In this document: piece by piece, positions 1 to 8,328 of the stretch
Numbering within the stretch: the first letter of the stretch is position 1
How the letters are laid out: every line of letters starts with the position of its first letter
Assembly: GCF_001984155.1 (NCBI RefSeq)
Contig: NZ_MTQO01000052.1
Coordinates: 558,001 to 622,000, forward strand
Length of the DNA: 64,000 nt
Reading direction: 5' to 3'
From: Actinosynnema sp. ALI-1.44
Lineage (GTDB): Bacteria; Actinomycetota; Actinomycetes; Mycobacteriales; Pseudonocardiaceae
The notes under the pieces: model-generated
Database searches by the model: none
The model's input: only the letters and a program-made list of their open reading frames with translations
What the model was told of the DNA's origin: nothing
Translations under genes and position numbers: made by a program

Positions 1-2039
1 CTGTCGAGCAACGTCGTCAACGCCAACGCGTTGCGCCACGCGTACCCGTCCCAACCGTTGGCGCCCGCCCACATCACGATGGACCGCAACGTGTCGTACT
101 CGTCGTCGAACCAGGCCGCTGCCTCCTGCGCGTCGGCGAAGGCCGGGGGCGGGACACGGGCCTTGTACGGCACGAGGAAATCCCGGTTGCGGTGCGGGTT
201 GAGCAGCATGTCCGCAGCGACCGTGGCGTGCAGGTACCAGCCGAGCACGCGCTCGACGGCCTCGTCCCGTTCGGCCTGTGGCTCGTGGCTCATCGCCATG
301 TCGGTGGCGTACAGCCGGACCAGGTCGTGCAGCTGGTAGCGGCCTGGCCGTGGTTGTTCGAGCAGGTTCGTCGCGATCAACTGGTCGAGCGCGTCCTTGG
401 CCTGGCCACGGGGCAGGCCGCTCAACGCCGCCGCCGCGTCGAGGCCGATGTCGTTGGCGGGCACCAGCCCGAGCTTGCGGAACACCAACGCGGCCGACTT
501 GCGCAGCGCGCGGTAGGACCAGGACAACGCGGCGCCCAGGTCGGTGTGCGGGTCGTCCTCGCCGCTGCCGAGGTTGTCCAGCCTGGCTTTCTCGTCCTCC
601 AGGGCCAGGACGACGTCGGCCAGTGATTCGCTGCGGTGCGCCCGCTCGGCCACGATCGCCAGCGCCAGCGGCAGGTAGTCGCACAACCTGACCAGCCGGG
701 CCGCCGCGGCCGGTTCCTCGGCCACCCGGTGTGCTCCGATCGCCGCCGCCAGCAGGTCGACCGCCTGGGCGTGCGGCATGGGGCTGAGCGTCACGCGGTG
801 GGCGCCGTCACGGACCGACAGCCCGCGCAGCTGGTTGCGGCTGGTCACGATCACCAAGGCCGACGTACCAGGCAGCAGGGGGCGCACCTGCCCCGCGTCC
901 AGCGCGTTGTCCAGCAGGATCAGCGGACGGCGATCTGCCAGTTTGCTGCGCAGCAGCGCCGACCGCTCGTCGACGTCTGAGGGGATGGTGTCACCGGCGA
1001 CACCGAGCTCACGCAGCAACGCCTCGGCCGCCGCGTCCGGCGTCACCGGCTCACCGGGACCGTAGCCGCGCAGGTTCAGGTATAGCTGGACGTCGGAACA
1101 CCGGTCGGCGACGCGGTGCGCCCAGTGCAGCGCGAGCACGGTCTTGCCGATGCCGGGCGCGCCGTCGATCGACACGATGACCGGCGCACTGCCCCGCTTG
1201 TGCAGCAGCGAGTCAAGCCTGGTGAGCTCGTCCTGCCTGCCGATGAACTTGGCGCTGTCGTGCGGCAGCTGGCGTGGCGTCGGCGCGCGGGTGGCCGGTT
1301 CGGCCCTGCCGTGCAGCACCTCGTGGCGCAGCCGTTGCAGCTCAGCGCCCGGGTCGATGCCGAACTCCTCGTTGAGCACGCGGAAGACCTGCGTGTACGC
1401 CGCGAGCGCGTCGTCGTGCCTGCCCGCCTTGTGCAACGCCAGGATCAGCCGAACCCAGAGCGACTCCCTGGCCGGGTACTGGCTGGTCAGCTCGTGCAGG
1501 TCGGCGATGACCGACGCGGACGGACGGGCGCCGAGCTCGATGTCGATCCGGCGTTCGGTGGCGGCGAACCACTCCTCGGTCAGCCGCGGCACCACGTCCC
1601 GCTCCAGCCACAGGGACGCCACATCGGCGAACGGCCTGCCACGCCAGAGCCCCAGCGCCTCGCCGAGCAGCTCCACCTCGCCTGGCGCGCCCTCGTCGGC
1701 GCGCGCGAGCCGCAGCAGCTCACGGAACCGGCACAGGTCGACGCGGTCGGGGTCGACGCTGAGCTGGTAGCGGCCCGCCGAGACGCGCTGGATGACGCCG
1801 TGGCCGAGCAGCTGCCGCAACCGGCCGATGTAGGTGTGCAGCGAGCCGCGGGCGTTGCCGGGCTGATCACCGGGCCAGAGGCGTTCGGCGAGGGTGTCGG
1901 TGGTGACCGGTTGGTTGGCCGAGACGACCAACGCGGCCAGCAGGACGCGCAATTGCCCCGGCGGGACCGGCACGATCTCGCTGTCGACGCGGATCTCCCA
2001 AGGGCCGAGTACGCGGATGTCGATTGTCTGCCGCGTCAC
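1..2039 (-). CDS. AfsR/SARP-type transcriptional regulator (3' part cut by window edge)
   Basis: Regulator of the AfsR/SARP class, usually a DNA-binding activator of secondary metabolism or development. Reading from a GTG at 2039, the protein opens with an OmpR-like winged helix (about residues 1-95), then a bacterial transcriptional activation domain (about 100-245, with LWRGRPFADV and EEFGIDPGAELQRL signatures), then an NB-ARC ATPase with P-loop GAPGIGKT near residue 295 and the sensor stretch LILLDNALDAGQVRPLL. The frame is open to base 1, so at least 679 residues are present and any TPR tail lies outside. A GGGG run about 15 bases upstream of the GTG is the only ribosome-binding candidate. 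The domain call is firm; the target pathway cannot be told from this window. Confidence 0.88.
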   Translation of the reverse strand, partial: MTRQTIDIRVLGPWEIRVDSEIVPVPPGQLRVLLAALVVSANQPVTTDTLAERLWPGDQPGNARGSLHTYIGRLRQLLGHGVIQRVSAGRYQLSVDPDRVDLCRFRELLRLARADEGAPGEVELLGEALGLWRGRPFADVASLWLERDVVPRLTEEWFAATERRIDIELGARPSASVIADLHELTSQYPARESLWVRLILALHKAGRHDDALAAYTQVFRVLNEEFGIDPGAELQRLRHEVLHGRAEPATRAPTPRQLPHDSAKFIGRQDELTRLDSLLHKRGSAPVIVSIDGAPGIGKTVLALHWAHRVADRCSDVQLYLNLRGYGPGEPVTPDAAAEALLRELGVAGDTIPSDVDERSALLRSKLADRRPLILLDNALDAGQVRPLLPGTSALVIVTSRNQLRGLSVRDGAHRVTLSPMPHAQAVDLLAAAIGAHRVAEEPAAAARLVRLCDYLPLALAIVAERAHRSESLADVVLALEDEKARLDNLGSGEDDPHTDLGAALSWSYRALRKSAALVFRKLGLVPANDIGLDAAAALSGLPRGQAKDALDQLIATNLLEQPRPGRYQLHDLVRLYATDMAMSHEPQAERDEAVERVLGWYLHATVAADMLLNPHRNRDFLVPYKARVPPPAFADAQEAAAWFDDEYDTLRSIVMWAGANGWDGYAWRNALALTTLLD

Positions 2040-2367
2040 GCACTGATCACCGATCCCCCTTTTGTCCACTGGATGGCCAGCAACGGATCAGCATATGTTG
2101 CCTGGCAGGAAACCGGCGGTCGACAGTTTTCAGGCCCCGGCGGGGGAGATATCGCGCCGATTCCGGACCTCACCCACAAGCGGCCATGATCTCGAACCAC
2201 CTCGCGCCCCCGGATCGGCTCGAGTCATGGCCGCTGTCCCCTCCCCCCGGGTCGTTCCTATCGCGGCGACATCGGGTTACCGCAAGGTGAGCGCCCGTGA
2301 CACCTCGAGGTAACTCGGTACTCTTCACTCGTTCGGAGGTACGCTGGCATCAGAAGGGGTGGAGGCG
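2040..2367. promoter_or_regulatory. intergenic region between divergent SARP and HxlR genes
   Basis: No gene is supported in this 328-base stretch. It must hold divergent promoters. Three GGTA-type half-sites (GGTAAC at 2309, GGTACT at 2317, GGTACG at 2338) sit in front of the HxlR gene and could be its autoregulatory operator. TACGCT at 2340-2345 is a possible -10 element. All of this is inference from spacing and repetition. Confidence 0.35.
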
Positions 2368-2760
2368 ATGGCCGGCAACAACGTCCCTTACCGACAAAGC
2401 CTGCTGGACGCCATGGCGGTGCTCAACGGGCAATGGGTCCCCGCGGTGCTGGCCTCATTGGCGCCCGGCCCGCTGAACTTCACCGAATTGCTGAATGCCA
2501 TCAACTCCGCGGAAGAACGGTCCGGTTGGACCAACCACGTTCGGCCGCTGACGCGAAAAGTGCTGACCGAGACGTTGTCGCGACTGCAGCGTTACGGCAT
2601 TGTGCGGCGGCAGAACACCACGGACGAGCTGTTCCAGCCGGTGTTCTACGAACTGACCCCGATGGGCAGTTCGCTGCTGCGCTCGGTGCGGCCGCTGATC
2701 AAGTGGGCTCAGGACCACCAGGCCGAGTTGACGTCCGTGCGCCCGCGGCGTGACGACTAG
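2368..2760 (+). CDS. HxlR-family winged-helix transcriptional regulator
   Basis: Small (130 residue) MarR-like winged-helix DNA-binding protein of the HxlR family. The family core is visible: NGQWVPAVLASLAPGPLNFTELLNAI, then LTRKVLTETLSRLQRYGIVRR and the wing ending VFYELTPMGSSLL. The protein has no cysteine, so it cannot use the conserved N-terminal cysteine by which some HxlR/QorR regulators sense electrophiles; its signal is unknown. ATG at 2368 was preferred over in-frame GTG at 2359 because AGAAGGGG lies eight bases before the ATG. Its 3' end overlaps the convergent GGDEF-like gene by 62 bases, which could give antisense interference between the two messages. Confidence 0.85.
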   Translation: MAGNNVPYRQSLLDAMAVLNGQWVPAVLASLAPGPLNFTELLNAINSAEERSGWTNHVRPLTRKVLTETLSRLQRYGIVRRQNTTDELFQPVFYELTPMGSSLLRSVRPLIKWAQDHQAELTSVRPRRDD

Positions 2761-4039
2761 CGGCCTGCCTCGCGACCACGACCTGGTCGCGGCCGCTGTC
2801 CTTGGCGGCGAACACCGCCAGGTCCGCGGCGAGCAGCAGTTGGTCGAGCCCGCCGTCGGTGGCCGGGTAGCGCGCCGCGCCGATGGACACGCTCAGGCCG
2901 TCGACCACCTCGTTGTCGTTGATCGGCACACGCAACGCGCGGACCCGTTCGCAGACGCGTTCGCTGAACTCGGCGATCCCCTCGTCATGGACATCCGGCA
3001 AGGCGACCGCGTACTGCCCGCCGTTGAACCGGCCCACCACGTCGTAGCGGCCGACCTCCGTACGCAGCACCTCGGCGACGGCCGCCAGCACAAGATCACC
3101 CGCGCGTCGCCCGTGGGCGTCGTTGACCTGCGTGAAGTGGTCGATGTCGACCACGAGGACACCGAGACCGGCGTTCTCCCGACGAGCGCGGTCGAACTCC
3201 TTGGCGGTCACCGCACGCCACGCGTTGGCGTTGAGCAGCCTCGTCGCCGGGTCGGTCGCGGCGGTCTGCTCGAACTGGCGTGCCACCAGACCGCGGTGCA
3301 GCACGTGCAGTGCGAAGAGGAAGAACACGACCAGCAGCGGTTTCCAGTCCAACAGGATCGCGGCGAGAGCACCGAGGCAGATCGTCGCGAATTCGAGCAT
3401 GTTCGCCGACCAGGTGCCGAATATCCGGACCGGTTCGAGCGTCCGCTTGGACAAACCGATGGCACCGGCGACCAATCCCGAGTTGACCGCGGAGAACACC
3501 ACGACAACGAGCGGAATGCCCCAAACCGACTCGGGGAACGCGACCGTGACAAGACTGCGCGGACCCAGCAGGTACTGCACAGCACTCGCGGCGTGACAGG
3601 CGAGAACGATTGTCGCGGCGCTGAACGTGAGCCGATACGGACGCACCCCGCGGACCTGGTACCAACTGCGAATCCACAAGTGCGCGTAGAGCACGACGAC
3701 AACGGCCGCCGCCAGGCCAGGTGACAGCAGCAAAGCGGCGGCGACCGTCCAGATCGACGTGAGATTGACGTGCGGCGTGTCGGAGAAACTCCGCCGCACC
3801 CGTTCGACATGCCGCGAAATTTCCCCATTGATCAGCCCGAGCCCGATGATGACGAGGACCATGCGAAGATCGGCCGAAGCAGGCGGGGCCTCGATGAGCA
3901 AAAACGCCGTCACGACCACGGCGAGAACATCGATGACGAGCACATAGCAGACGAGATAGCCCGGTAACGCCCACAACGACCCGTTCGCGGACCGATGTCG
4001 GCGAAGTCTGTAGCGGGGCAAGGTCATCACTTCTGTCAT
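2699..4039 (-). CDS. polytopic membrane protein with degenerate GGDEF domain
   Basis: A 446-residue protein with about seven hydrophobic helices (roughly residues 25-250) followed by a GGDEF-fold domain (about 262-425). GGDEF domains normally make cyclic di-GMP. Here the metal-binding stretch VVDIDHFTQVNDAHG is intact, but the signature pentapeptide reads NGGQY (residues 339-343), replacing the catalytic acidic residues. By family knowledge this should abolish cyclase activity; the domain may instead bind GTP or act as a membrane-linked receptor. No EAL domain follows. The C-terminal tail overlaps the HxlR gene end-to-end. The gene is divergent from the DevS-like kinase gene across a 297-base spacer. 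Confidence 0.85.
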   Translation of the reverse strand: MTEVMTLPRYRLRRHRSANGSLWALPGYLVCYVLVIDVLAVVVTAFLLIEAPPASADLRMVLVIIGLGLINGEISRHVERVRRSFSDTPHVNLTSIWTVAAALLLSPGLAAAVVVVLYAHLWIRSWYQVRGVRPYRLTFSAATIVLACHAASAVQYLLGPRSLVTVAFPESVWGIPLVVVVFSAVNSGLVAGAIGLSKRTLEPVRIFGTWSANMLEFATICLGALAAILLDWKPLLVVFFLFALHVLHRGLVARQFEQTAATDPATRLLNANAWRAVTAKEFDRARRENAGLGVLVVDIDHFTQVNDAHGRRAGDLVLAAVAEVLRTEVGRYDVVGRFNGGQYAVALPDVHDEGIAEFSERVCERVRALRVPINDNEVVDGLSVSIGAARYPATDGGLDQLLLAADLAVFAAKDSGRDQVVVARQAASRHAAGARTSTRPGGPEPT

Positions 4040-4336
4040 CTCCCCAGTTCGGACAAATGCAACCGCCCGATCCCCAACGTACCTGCCGGAGAACTACGAG
4101 GACACAGAGTTACGCAACAGACCGCGAACAGTTACGTCGATCACTCCGCTACCGCGACGGCGCAAGAGCGGAGAAACAAGATCACCCGACAGTTCGTTCC
4201 GCGCGCATTTCAACCACTATGAGAAGAACGTTCACCTCGCCGTAACCCCGGAATACCCCGTGCAGCGCTCATCTATAAGGGGACACTCTCGTCCGTTCGA
4301 ACCGCGGGCGGCCAGAGTCCACTTACTCTGTGTCGC

Positions 4337-5497
4337 GTGGGCCAGAAGACACCACGGGACTACGACCGGCTGCTGCGGGAATCGCGGCGCCGGGAGTCCT
4401 GGCTGCGCGCGTCCAATGAGATCACCGCGGCTTTGTTGACAGGCAACGGATCCGACCTGCACCTGGTGACTTCCCACGCTCGTGACGTCGCGGGCGCGCC
4501 GTTCGCGGCGATCGCGCTGCCGGACGACGAACGACCGGGAACCCTGGTCTTCCACGTGGTCCTCGGCGCGGAGCACCTCACCGGGGCGTCCATCGCCATG
4601 GAGGGCACCGCGTCCGGCATGGTCTTCAGCTCCGGCAACCCGCTGCTGATCGACAACTACGGCGACGCCGCCGCGTCGTGGCAGGGCGACGGCGGCTCGG
4701 TGGCGCCGTCGGACCTCAAGCCACTCGGGTCCGCCGCGATCGTCCCGCTGACGGCGGGTGACGCGATCCTCGGCGTGCTGCTGCTGTGCCGGCTGCGGGA
4801 CGAGCCGCTGTTCGAACAGTCCGACCTGGACCTGTTGCGCAACTTCGCCGCACACGCCGCGTTGGCGTTGCAGTACGCCGCCGCGCGCGCCGACCAGCAG
4901 CGCCTGGTGGTGTTCGAGGACCGCGACCGGATCGCCAGGGACCTGCACGACCTGGTCATCCAACGGATCTTCGCGACCGGGATGGCGCTGGAGGCCGCGG
5001 CCGCGCTGGTCGCGGCGGACCCCGACGACGCCGCCGCCCGCATCCGGCTGGCCGTCGACGACCTCGACCAGACCATCCAGGAGATCAGGACCACGGTCTT
5101 CGCGCTGCGACACCCGCCTGCCGAGAGCCTGCGGTCCCTGGTCGCCGCCGAGGTCACGGCGGCCGAGCCGACACTGGGGTTCAAGCCGTCCGTCCGGTTC
5201 GCCGGCCCCGTCGACACCTCGGTGCACGCCGAAGCGGGCAAGCAACTGGTGTCCGTGCTGCGGGAAGCGTTGTCCAATGTGGCCAGGCACGCGCACGCGA
5301 CCAGCACGGCGATCGAGATCGTCTCCGGTGACGACCTCGTCCTGCGGGTGACCGACAACGGCATCGGGATACCGGACAGCGGGCGCCGCAGCGGGCTGAG
5401 CAACATGTCCGTCCGCGCGGGCCGCCTCGGCGGCTCGTTCCACATCACACCGGCCGAGCCCGGGACGGAGTTGTACTGGTCGGTGCCCTTGCGTTAG
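4337..5497 (+). CDS. DevS/DosS-like sensor histidine kinase (single GAF + HisKA_3)
   Basis: Cytoplasmic sensor kinase of 386 residues. A GAF sensor domain spans about residues 28-182, followed by the HisKA_3 dimerisation helix with phospho-accepting His204 in [13 protein letters not shown], a motif close to DevS/DosT of mycobacteria, then an HATPase_c domain with N-box [13 protein letters not shown] and G-box [10 protein letters not shown]. DevS has two GAF domains; this protein keeps only one, and whether it binds haem cannot be judged. GTG at 4337 is the chosen start. The likely partner is the convergent regulator gene, whose stop overlaps this one by four bases. A dyad GGAC-N6-GTCC at 4281-4294 lies just upstream and may be a regulator half-site pair. 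Confidence 0.87.
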   Translation: MGQKTPRDYDRLLRESRRRESWLRASNEITAALLTGNGSDLHLVTSHARDVAGAPFAAIALPDDERPGTLVFHVVLGAEHLTGASIAMEGTASGMVFSSGNPLLIDNYGDAAASWQGDGGSVAPSDLKPLGSAAIVPLTAGDAILGVLLLCRLRDEPLFEQSDLDLLRNFAAHAALALQYAAARADQQRLVVFEDRDRIARDLHDLVIQRIFATGMALEAAAALVAADPDDAAARIRLAVDDLDQTIQEIRTTVFALRHPPAESLRSLVAAEVTAAEPTLGFKPSVRFAGPVDTSVHAEAGKQLVSVLREALSNVARHAHATSTAIEIVSGDDLVLRVTDNGIGIPDSGRRSGLSNMSVRAGRLGGSFHITPAEPGTELYWSVPLR

Positions 5498-6135
5498 GGC
5501 CTGCGGCGGTTCTGCTTCAGTTCGGTGGCCAGCACGGCCGCCTGGGTCCTGCGCCGCATGCCGAGCTTGGCGAGCAGGTTGGACACGTAGTTCTTCACGG
5601 TCTTCTCCGCGAGGAACAGCCGCTCGGCGATCTGCCGGTTCGTCATGCCCTCCCCGATCAGCTCGAGCACCTTGCGTTCCTGCTCGGTGAGTTCGGCCAG
5701 CTTGTCGGTCGGTCCCTTGCGCAGGCGGGTCAGCACCTGGGTGGTGGCGGCGGAGTCGAGCAACGACCCGCCCTGCGCCACTGTCCGGATGGCACGCACC
5801 AGGTCGCCGCCGCGGACCTCCTTGAGGACGTATCCCGCCGCGCCGGCCATCACCGACTCGAACAGGGCTTCGTCGTCGGAGTACGACGTGAGCATCAGGC
5901 ATTTCAGGTCCGGCATGTCGGCACGCAGGTCACGGCACACCTGGACACCGTCACCGTCGGGCAGGCGCACGTCCAGCACGGCGACGTCCGGTTTCAACGC
6001 GGGCACCTTCGCCAGCGCCTCGGCCGCCGTGGACGCCTCACCGACCACGGTGATATCCGGGTTCGTGCCGAGCAGGGCCGCCACACCCTTGCGGACGACT
6101 TCATGGTCGTCGAGCAGAAAGACCTGGATTGTCAC
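5494..6135 (-). CDS. NarL/DevR-like response regulator
   Basis: Response regulator of 213 residues. The receiver domain (residues 1-120) has the acidic pair D9/D10, phospho-acceptor Asp55 in [12 protein letters not shown], and Lys105. The LuxR-type HTH (about 148-205, [33 protein letters not shown]) resembles DevR/DosR and lacks obvious defects. Convergence with the adjacent DevS-like kinase, with a four-base stop overlap, suggests a cognate pair even though such pairs are normally co-directional. A DevR-box-like sequence at 6258-6277 lies between this gene's start and the downstream PNPOx gene, supporting a DevR-type regulon. Start is GTG at 6135; its ribosome-binding site is weak. Confidence 0.9.
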   Translation of the reverse strand: MTIQVFLLDDHEVVRKGVAALLGTNPDITVVGEASTAAEALAKVPALKPDVAVLDVRLPDGDGVQVCRDLRADMPDLKCLMLTSYSDDEALFESVMAGAAGYVLKEVRGGDLVRAIRTVAQGGSLLDSAATTQVLTRLRKGPTDKLAELTEQERKVLELIGEGMTNRQIAERLFLAEKTVKNYVSNLLAKLGMRRRTQAAVLATELKQNRRRP

Positions 6136-6257
6136 CCGGCCACGTTAGTGGCCCCGGCTGGGCCCGCGGAACGGCATTTGTCACACAAGCGGGCGAACCG
6201 CGCCGTTCGTCGGCGCCGAGGAGGGCGTCCGCGCCCGAGGCGATCGCCTCTGGTGGA

Positions 6258-6277
6258 TTAGGGACTTTCGACTCGGT
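6258..6277 (+). promoter_or_regulatory. DevR/DosR-box-like operator
   Basis: The sequence TTAGGGACTTTCGACTCGGT matches 14 of 20 positions of the mycobacterial DosR consensus (TTSGGGACTWWAGTCCCSAA as I recall it), with one almost complete half-site. It lies 123 bases from the DevR-like gene start and 127 bases before the PNPOx-fold gene. The match is by eye; binding is inferred. Confidence 0.5.
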
Positions 6278-6403
6278 TGCGGGAGGCACCGACGAGGCAG
6301 GATCTGGCCAAGCCGGCTTGACCGACACCACGCCGGGCGTCCGCGACGACCCGCGTGGACGCCCGGCCGGTCGGCCGTGGGAAGGGATGGGGGGTGGGGC
6401 GTT

Positions 6404-6808
6404 GTGGACTCGGCAGGACTGGAATCGCTCTCGGCGCAGGAGTGCTTCCGCTTGCTGGCGAAGATCCCGGTGGGCCGGGTGGTGTACACCGACCGGGCGC
6501 TGCCCGCTGTGCTTCCCGTGATGTTCGCGCTGCACGAGAAGGCTGTGATCATCCGGACGTCGGCGCACAGCAGGCTGGCGGTCGCCGCGACGGGGAAGGT
6601 GGTGGCCTTCGAGGCTGACGAGTACGCGGATTCGTGTGTCCGAAGTGGATGGAGCGTCGTCGCCGTCGGGCACGCCGTGAAGATCACCGATCCGGTCGAA
6701 CTGGAGGTCGTGCGGCAGTTGGGGCTACGGGCGTGGGCCCCGGATGCCGAGGACTGGTACATCAGGATCGCTCCTGAGATCGTCTCCGGTCGCAGGCTGC
6801 CGTCGTGA
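6404..6808 (+). CDS. PNPOx-fold (pyridoxamine 5'-phosphate oxidase-like) protein
   Basis: A 134-residue single-domain protein of the split-barrel flavin/F420-binding superfamily. The typical opening LLAKIPVGRVVYTDRALPAVLPVMFAL and the later strand GWSVVAVGHAVKITDP are visible. Such proteins reduce or bind flavins, F420 or haem; the substrate is unknown. GTG at 6404 was chosen because the family domain begins about ten residues later and a G-rich stretch (GGGGGTGGGG) precedes it; an in-frame GTG at 6377 would add nine unlikely residues. The gene stands next to a DevR-like regulator and downstream of a DevR-box-like site. Mycobacterial DosR regulons also contain small flavin-fold proteins, so regulation by the neighbouring system is plausible. 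Confidence 0.75.
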   Translation: MDSAGLESLSAQECFRLLAKIPVGRVVYTDRALPAVLPVMFALHEKAVIIRTSAHSRLAVAATGKVVAFEADEYADSCVRSGWSVVAVGHAVKITDPVELEVVRQLGLRAWAPDAEDWYIRIAPEIVSGRRLPS

Positions 6809-6811
6809 GGC

Positions 6812-8326
6812 TCACGACTGGGCGCACACGTGCGTCCCCTTCGACCACACCAGGCCGACGGGATTCATGGTGCCCTCGGCCGTGATCCCCACGATCGGGA
6901 TCGCCTTGTTCACCTGGTTTCCCGTGTCCTGGTCGAACGCGATGAAGCCGCTGGCGCCCGGCACCGCCGAGTTGCAGTCGAGGTTGGCGATGAAGTTGGC
7001 CACCGCGCTGGGATCCTTGGCCGGGATGTCCTTCGCCGCCTGCGTCGCCGAGACGACCGCGTCGTGCAGCACCATCGCCGTGCCGTCCCAGAGGTCGTCG
7101 GCGGCGAACTTGTGGGTGCCGAGGAACTTCGCAGAGAAGTTCTCGTAGTTGGTCTGGTACGCCGTGGAGGAGGTCGCCTGGGGGAAGTTCTTCCACTGGT
7201 CGGGGTGGGCCAGCGCCGTGTACAGCACACGTGCCTTGATGTCGCCCTGCAAGGGCATCGGTGTGCCGACGAGGGTCGCCGCGTCGTCACCCGTCATCAC
7301 CGTGACCTCGCCGACCTCCTCGCACGCGCCGTCTCCCGACAACGCCGTGACGAAGGAGCGGACGTCGACACCGCGACCGGCGAAGTAGATCAGGTCCGGT
7401 CTGCCGGTGCACACGTCGGAGTGCATCCCGGAGAAGAGTCTGCGCAGCAGTTCGTCGCGGGTCGCGCCGGTCGGCTCGGTGTCGGGCGACTCGTACTTCT
7501 TGGTGAACGCGATCCTGATGTCGGTGCGGCGCGCGAACGCGCTCGCCAGCGTCGCGGCGTAGATGTTGCCGGGGTTGGTGTCCTGGATCATCATGATCCG
7601 CCGGTAGCCCTGGGCGACCACGTAGTTCGCCGCCGCGTTGGCCTCGTCGGTGTTCGTCGGGCCCACCCGGAAGAAGTTCTTGATCCGCTTGCCCGCCAGG
7701 TCGGTGTTCATGCTGTCCGCGGTGATCGTCGCGCCGATGGAGGCGATTCCGTGCAGGGACAGCTCGGCGACGGCCGCGCGGCTGTTCGCCACGCTCGTGC
7801 CGATCCCCACCACGGCCACGATCCGCTGGCTCGGGGCGGCGGCGACGATCTCGTCGACCGCGATCCGCCAGTGCTCGGCGTTGCCGCCGAAGTTGGCCAG
7901 CAACAACTTCGTTCCCGCGGCCTTGCCCTCCTCCGGCCACGCGGCGGCGATCGCCCCCTGGATCTCGTGCCGCAGGAAGCTCAACGGCGTGCTGTCGATC
8001 GCGGGGTTCACGGTCATGTTCTCGAGCAGGACGACGGTCCTGAAGTCCCCGGTGACCTTGCTGTTGTAGGCGGCGATGATGGCGTGCAGGTCGCTGAGCG
8101 GGTCGTTGGCCCGCATCGGCGTGGAATCGAGGTTGAGCCCCATGCAGAGGTACGGGGACCCGACGGCCTTCGTCCCCGCACCGCAGGGACCCGGCTTGGG
8201 CTGGTCCCAAGGACGGACCATGCCCAGCCACGCCCCCAGCGCGACGAGGACCACGACCACGGCAGGCCAACGGTATCGCGCCAGCCAGTGCCGGGGCTGG
8301 ATCGGCGGTTGGTGGGTTCTCGGCAT
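6812..8326 (-). CDS. membrane-anchored type-1 periplasmic-binding-protein-like sensor
   Basis: A 504-residue protein with a cytoplasmic N-terminus, one transmembrane helix (about residues 18-36) and a large extracellular domain that resembles type-1 ligand-binding proteins of the branched-chain amino-acid family: IVAVVGIGTSVANSRAAVAELSLHGIASIGATITADSM, then FFRVGPTNTDEANAAANYV and MMIQDTNPGNIYAATL. There is no lipobox and no signal-peptidase site, and no ABC permease lies nearby, so import is unlikely. It starts two bases after the stop of the P-loop ATPase gene (8329-10290), so the two are translationally coupled. I infer a ligand sensor or docking partner for that ATPase. The exact function is unknown. 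Confidence 0.75.
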   Translation of the reverse strand: MPRTHQPPIQPRHWLARYRWPAVVVVLVALGAWLGMVRPWDQPKPGPCGAGTKAVGSPYLCMGLNLDSTPMRANDPLSDLHAIIAAYNSKVTGDFRTVVLLENMTVNPAIDSTPLSFLRHEIQGAIAAAWPEEGKAAGTKLLLANFGGNAEHWRIAVDEIVAAAPSQRIVAVVGIGTSVANSRAAVAELSLHGIASIGATITADSMNTDLAGKRIKNFFRVGPTNTDEANAAANYVVAQGYRRIMMIQDTNPGNIYAATLASAFARRTDIRIAFTKKYESPDTEPTGATRDELLRRLFSGMHSDVCTGRPDLIYFAGRGVDVRSFVTALSGDGACEEVGEVTVMTGDDAATLVGTPMPLQGDIKARVLYTALAHPDQWKNFPQATSSTAYQTNYENFSAKFLGTHKFAADDLWDGTAMVLHDAVVSATQAAKDIPAKDPSAVANFIANLDCNSAVPGASGFIAFDQDTGNQVNKAIPIVGITAEGTMNPVGLVWSKGTHVCAQS

Positions 8327-8328
8327 TG

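Noticed and set aside
1116-2189. Long plus-strand reading frame opposite the SARP gene
   Set aside because: It is the antisense shadow of a clearly conserved SARP protein; high GC leaves long open frames on the opposite strand.
4232-5902. 556-codon minus-strand frame across the kinase gene
   Set aside because: Composition is Arg/Gly/Gln-rich shadow sequence; the plus strand codes for a complete histidine kinase.
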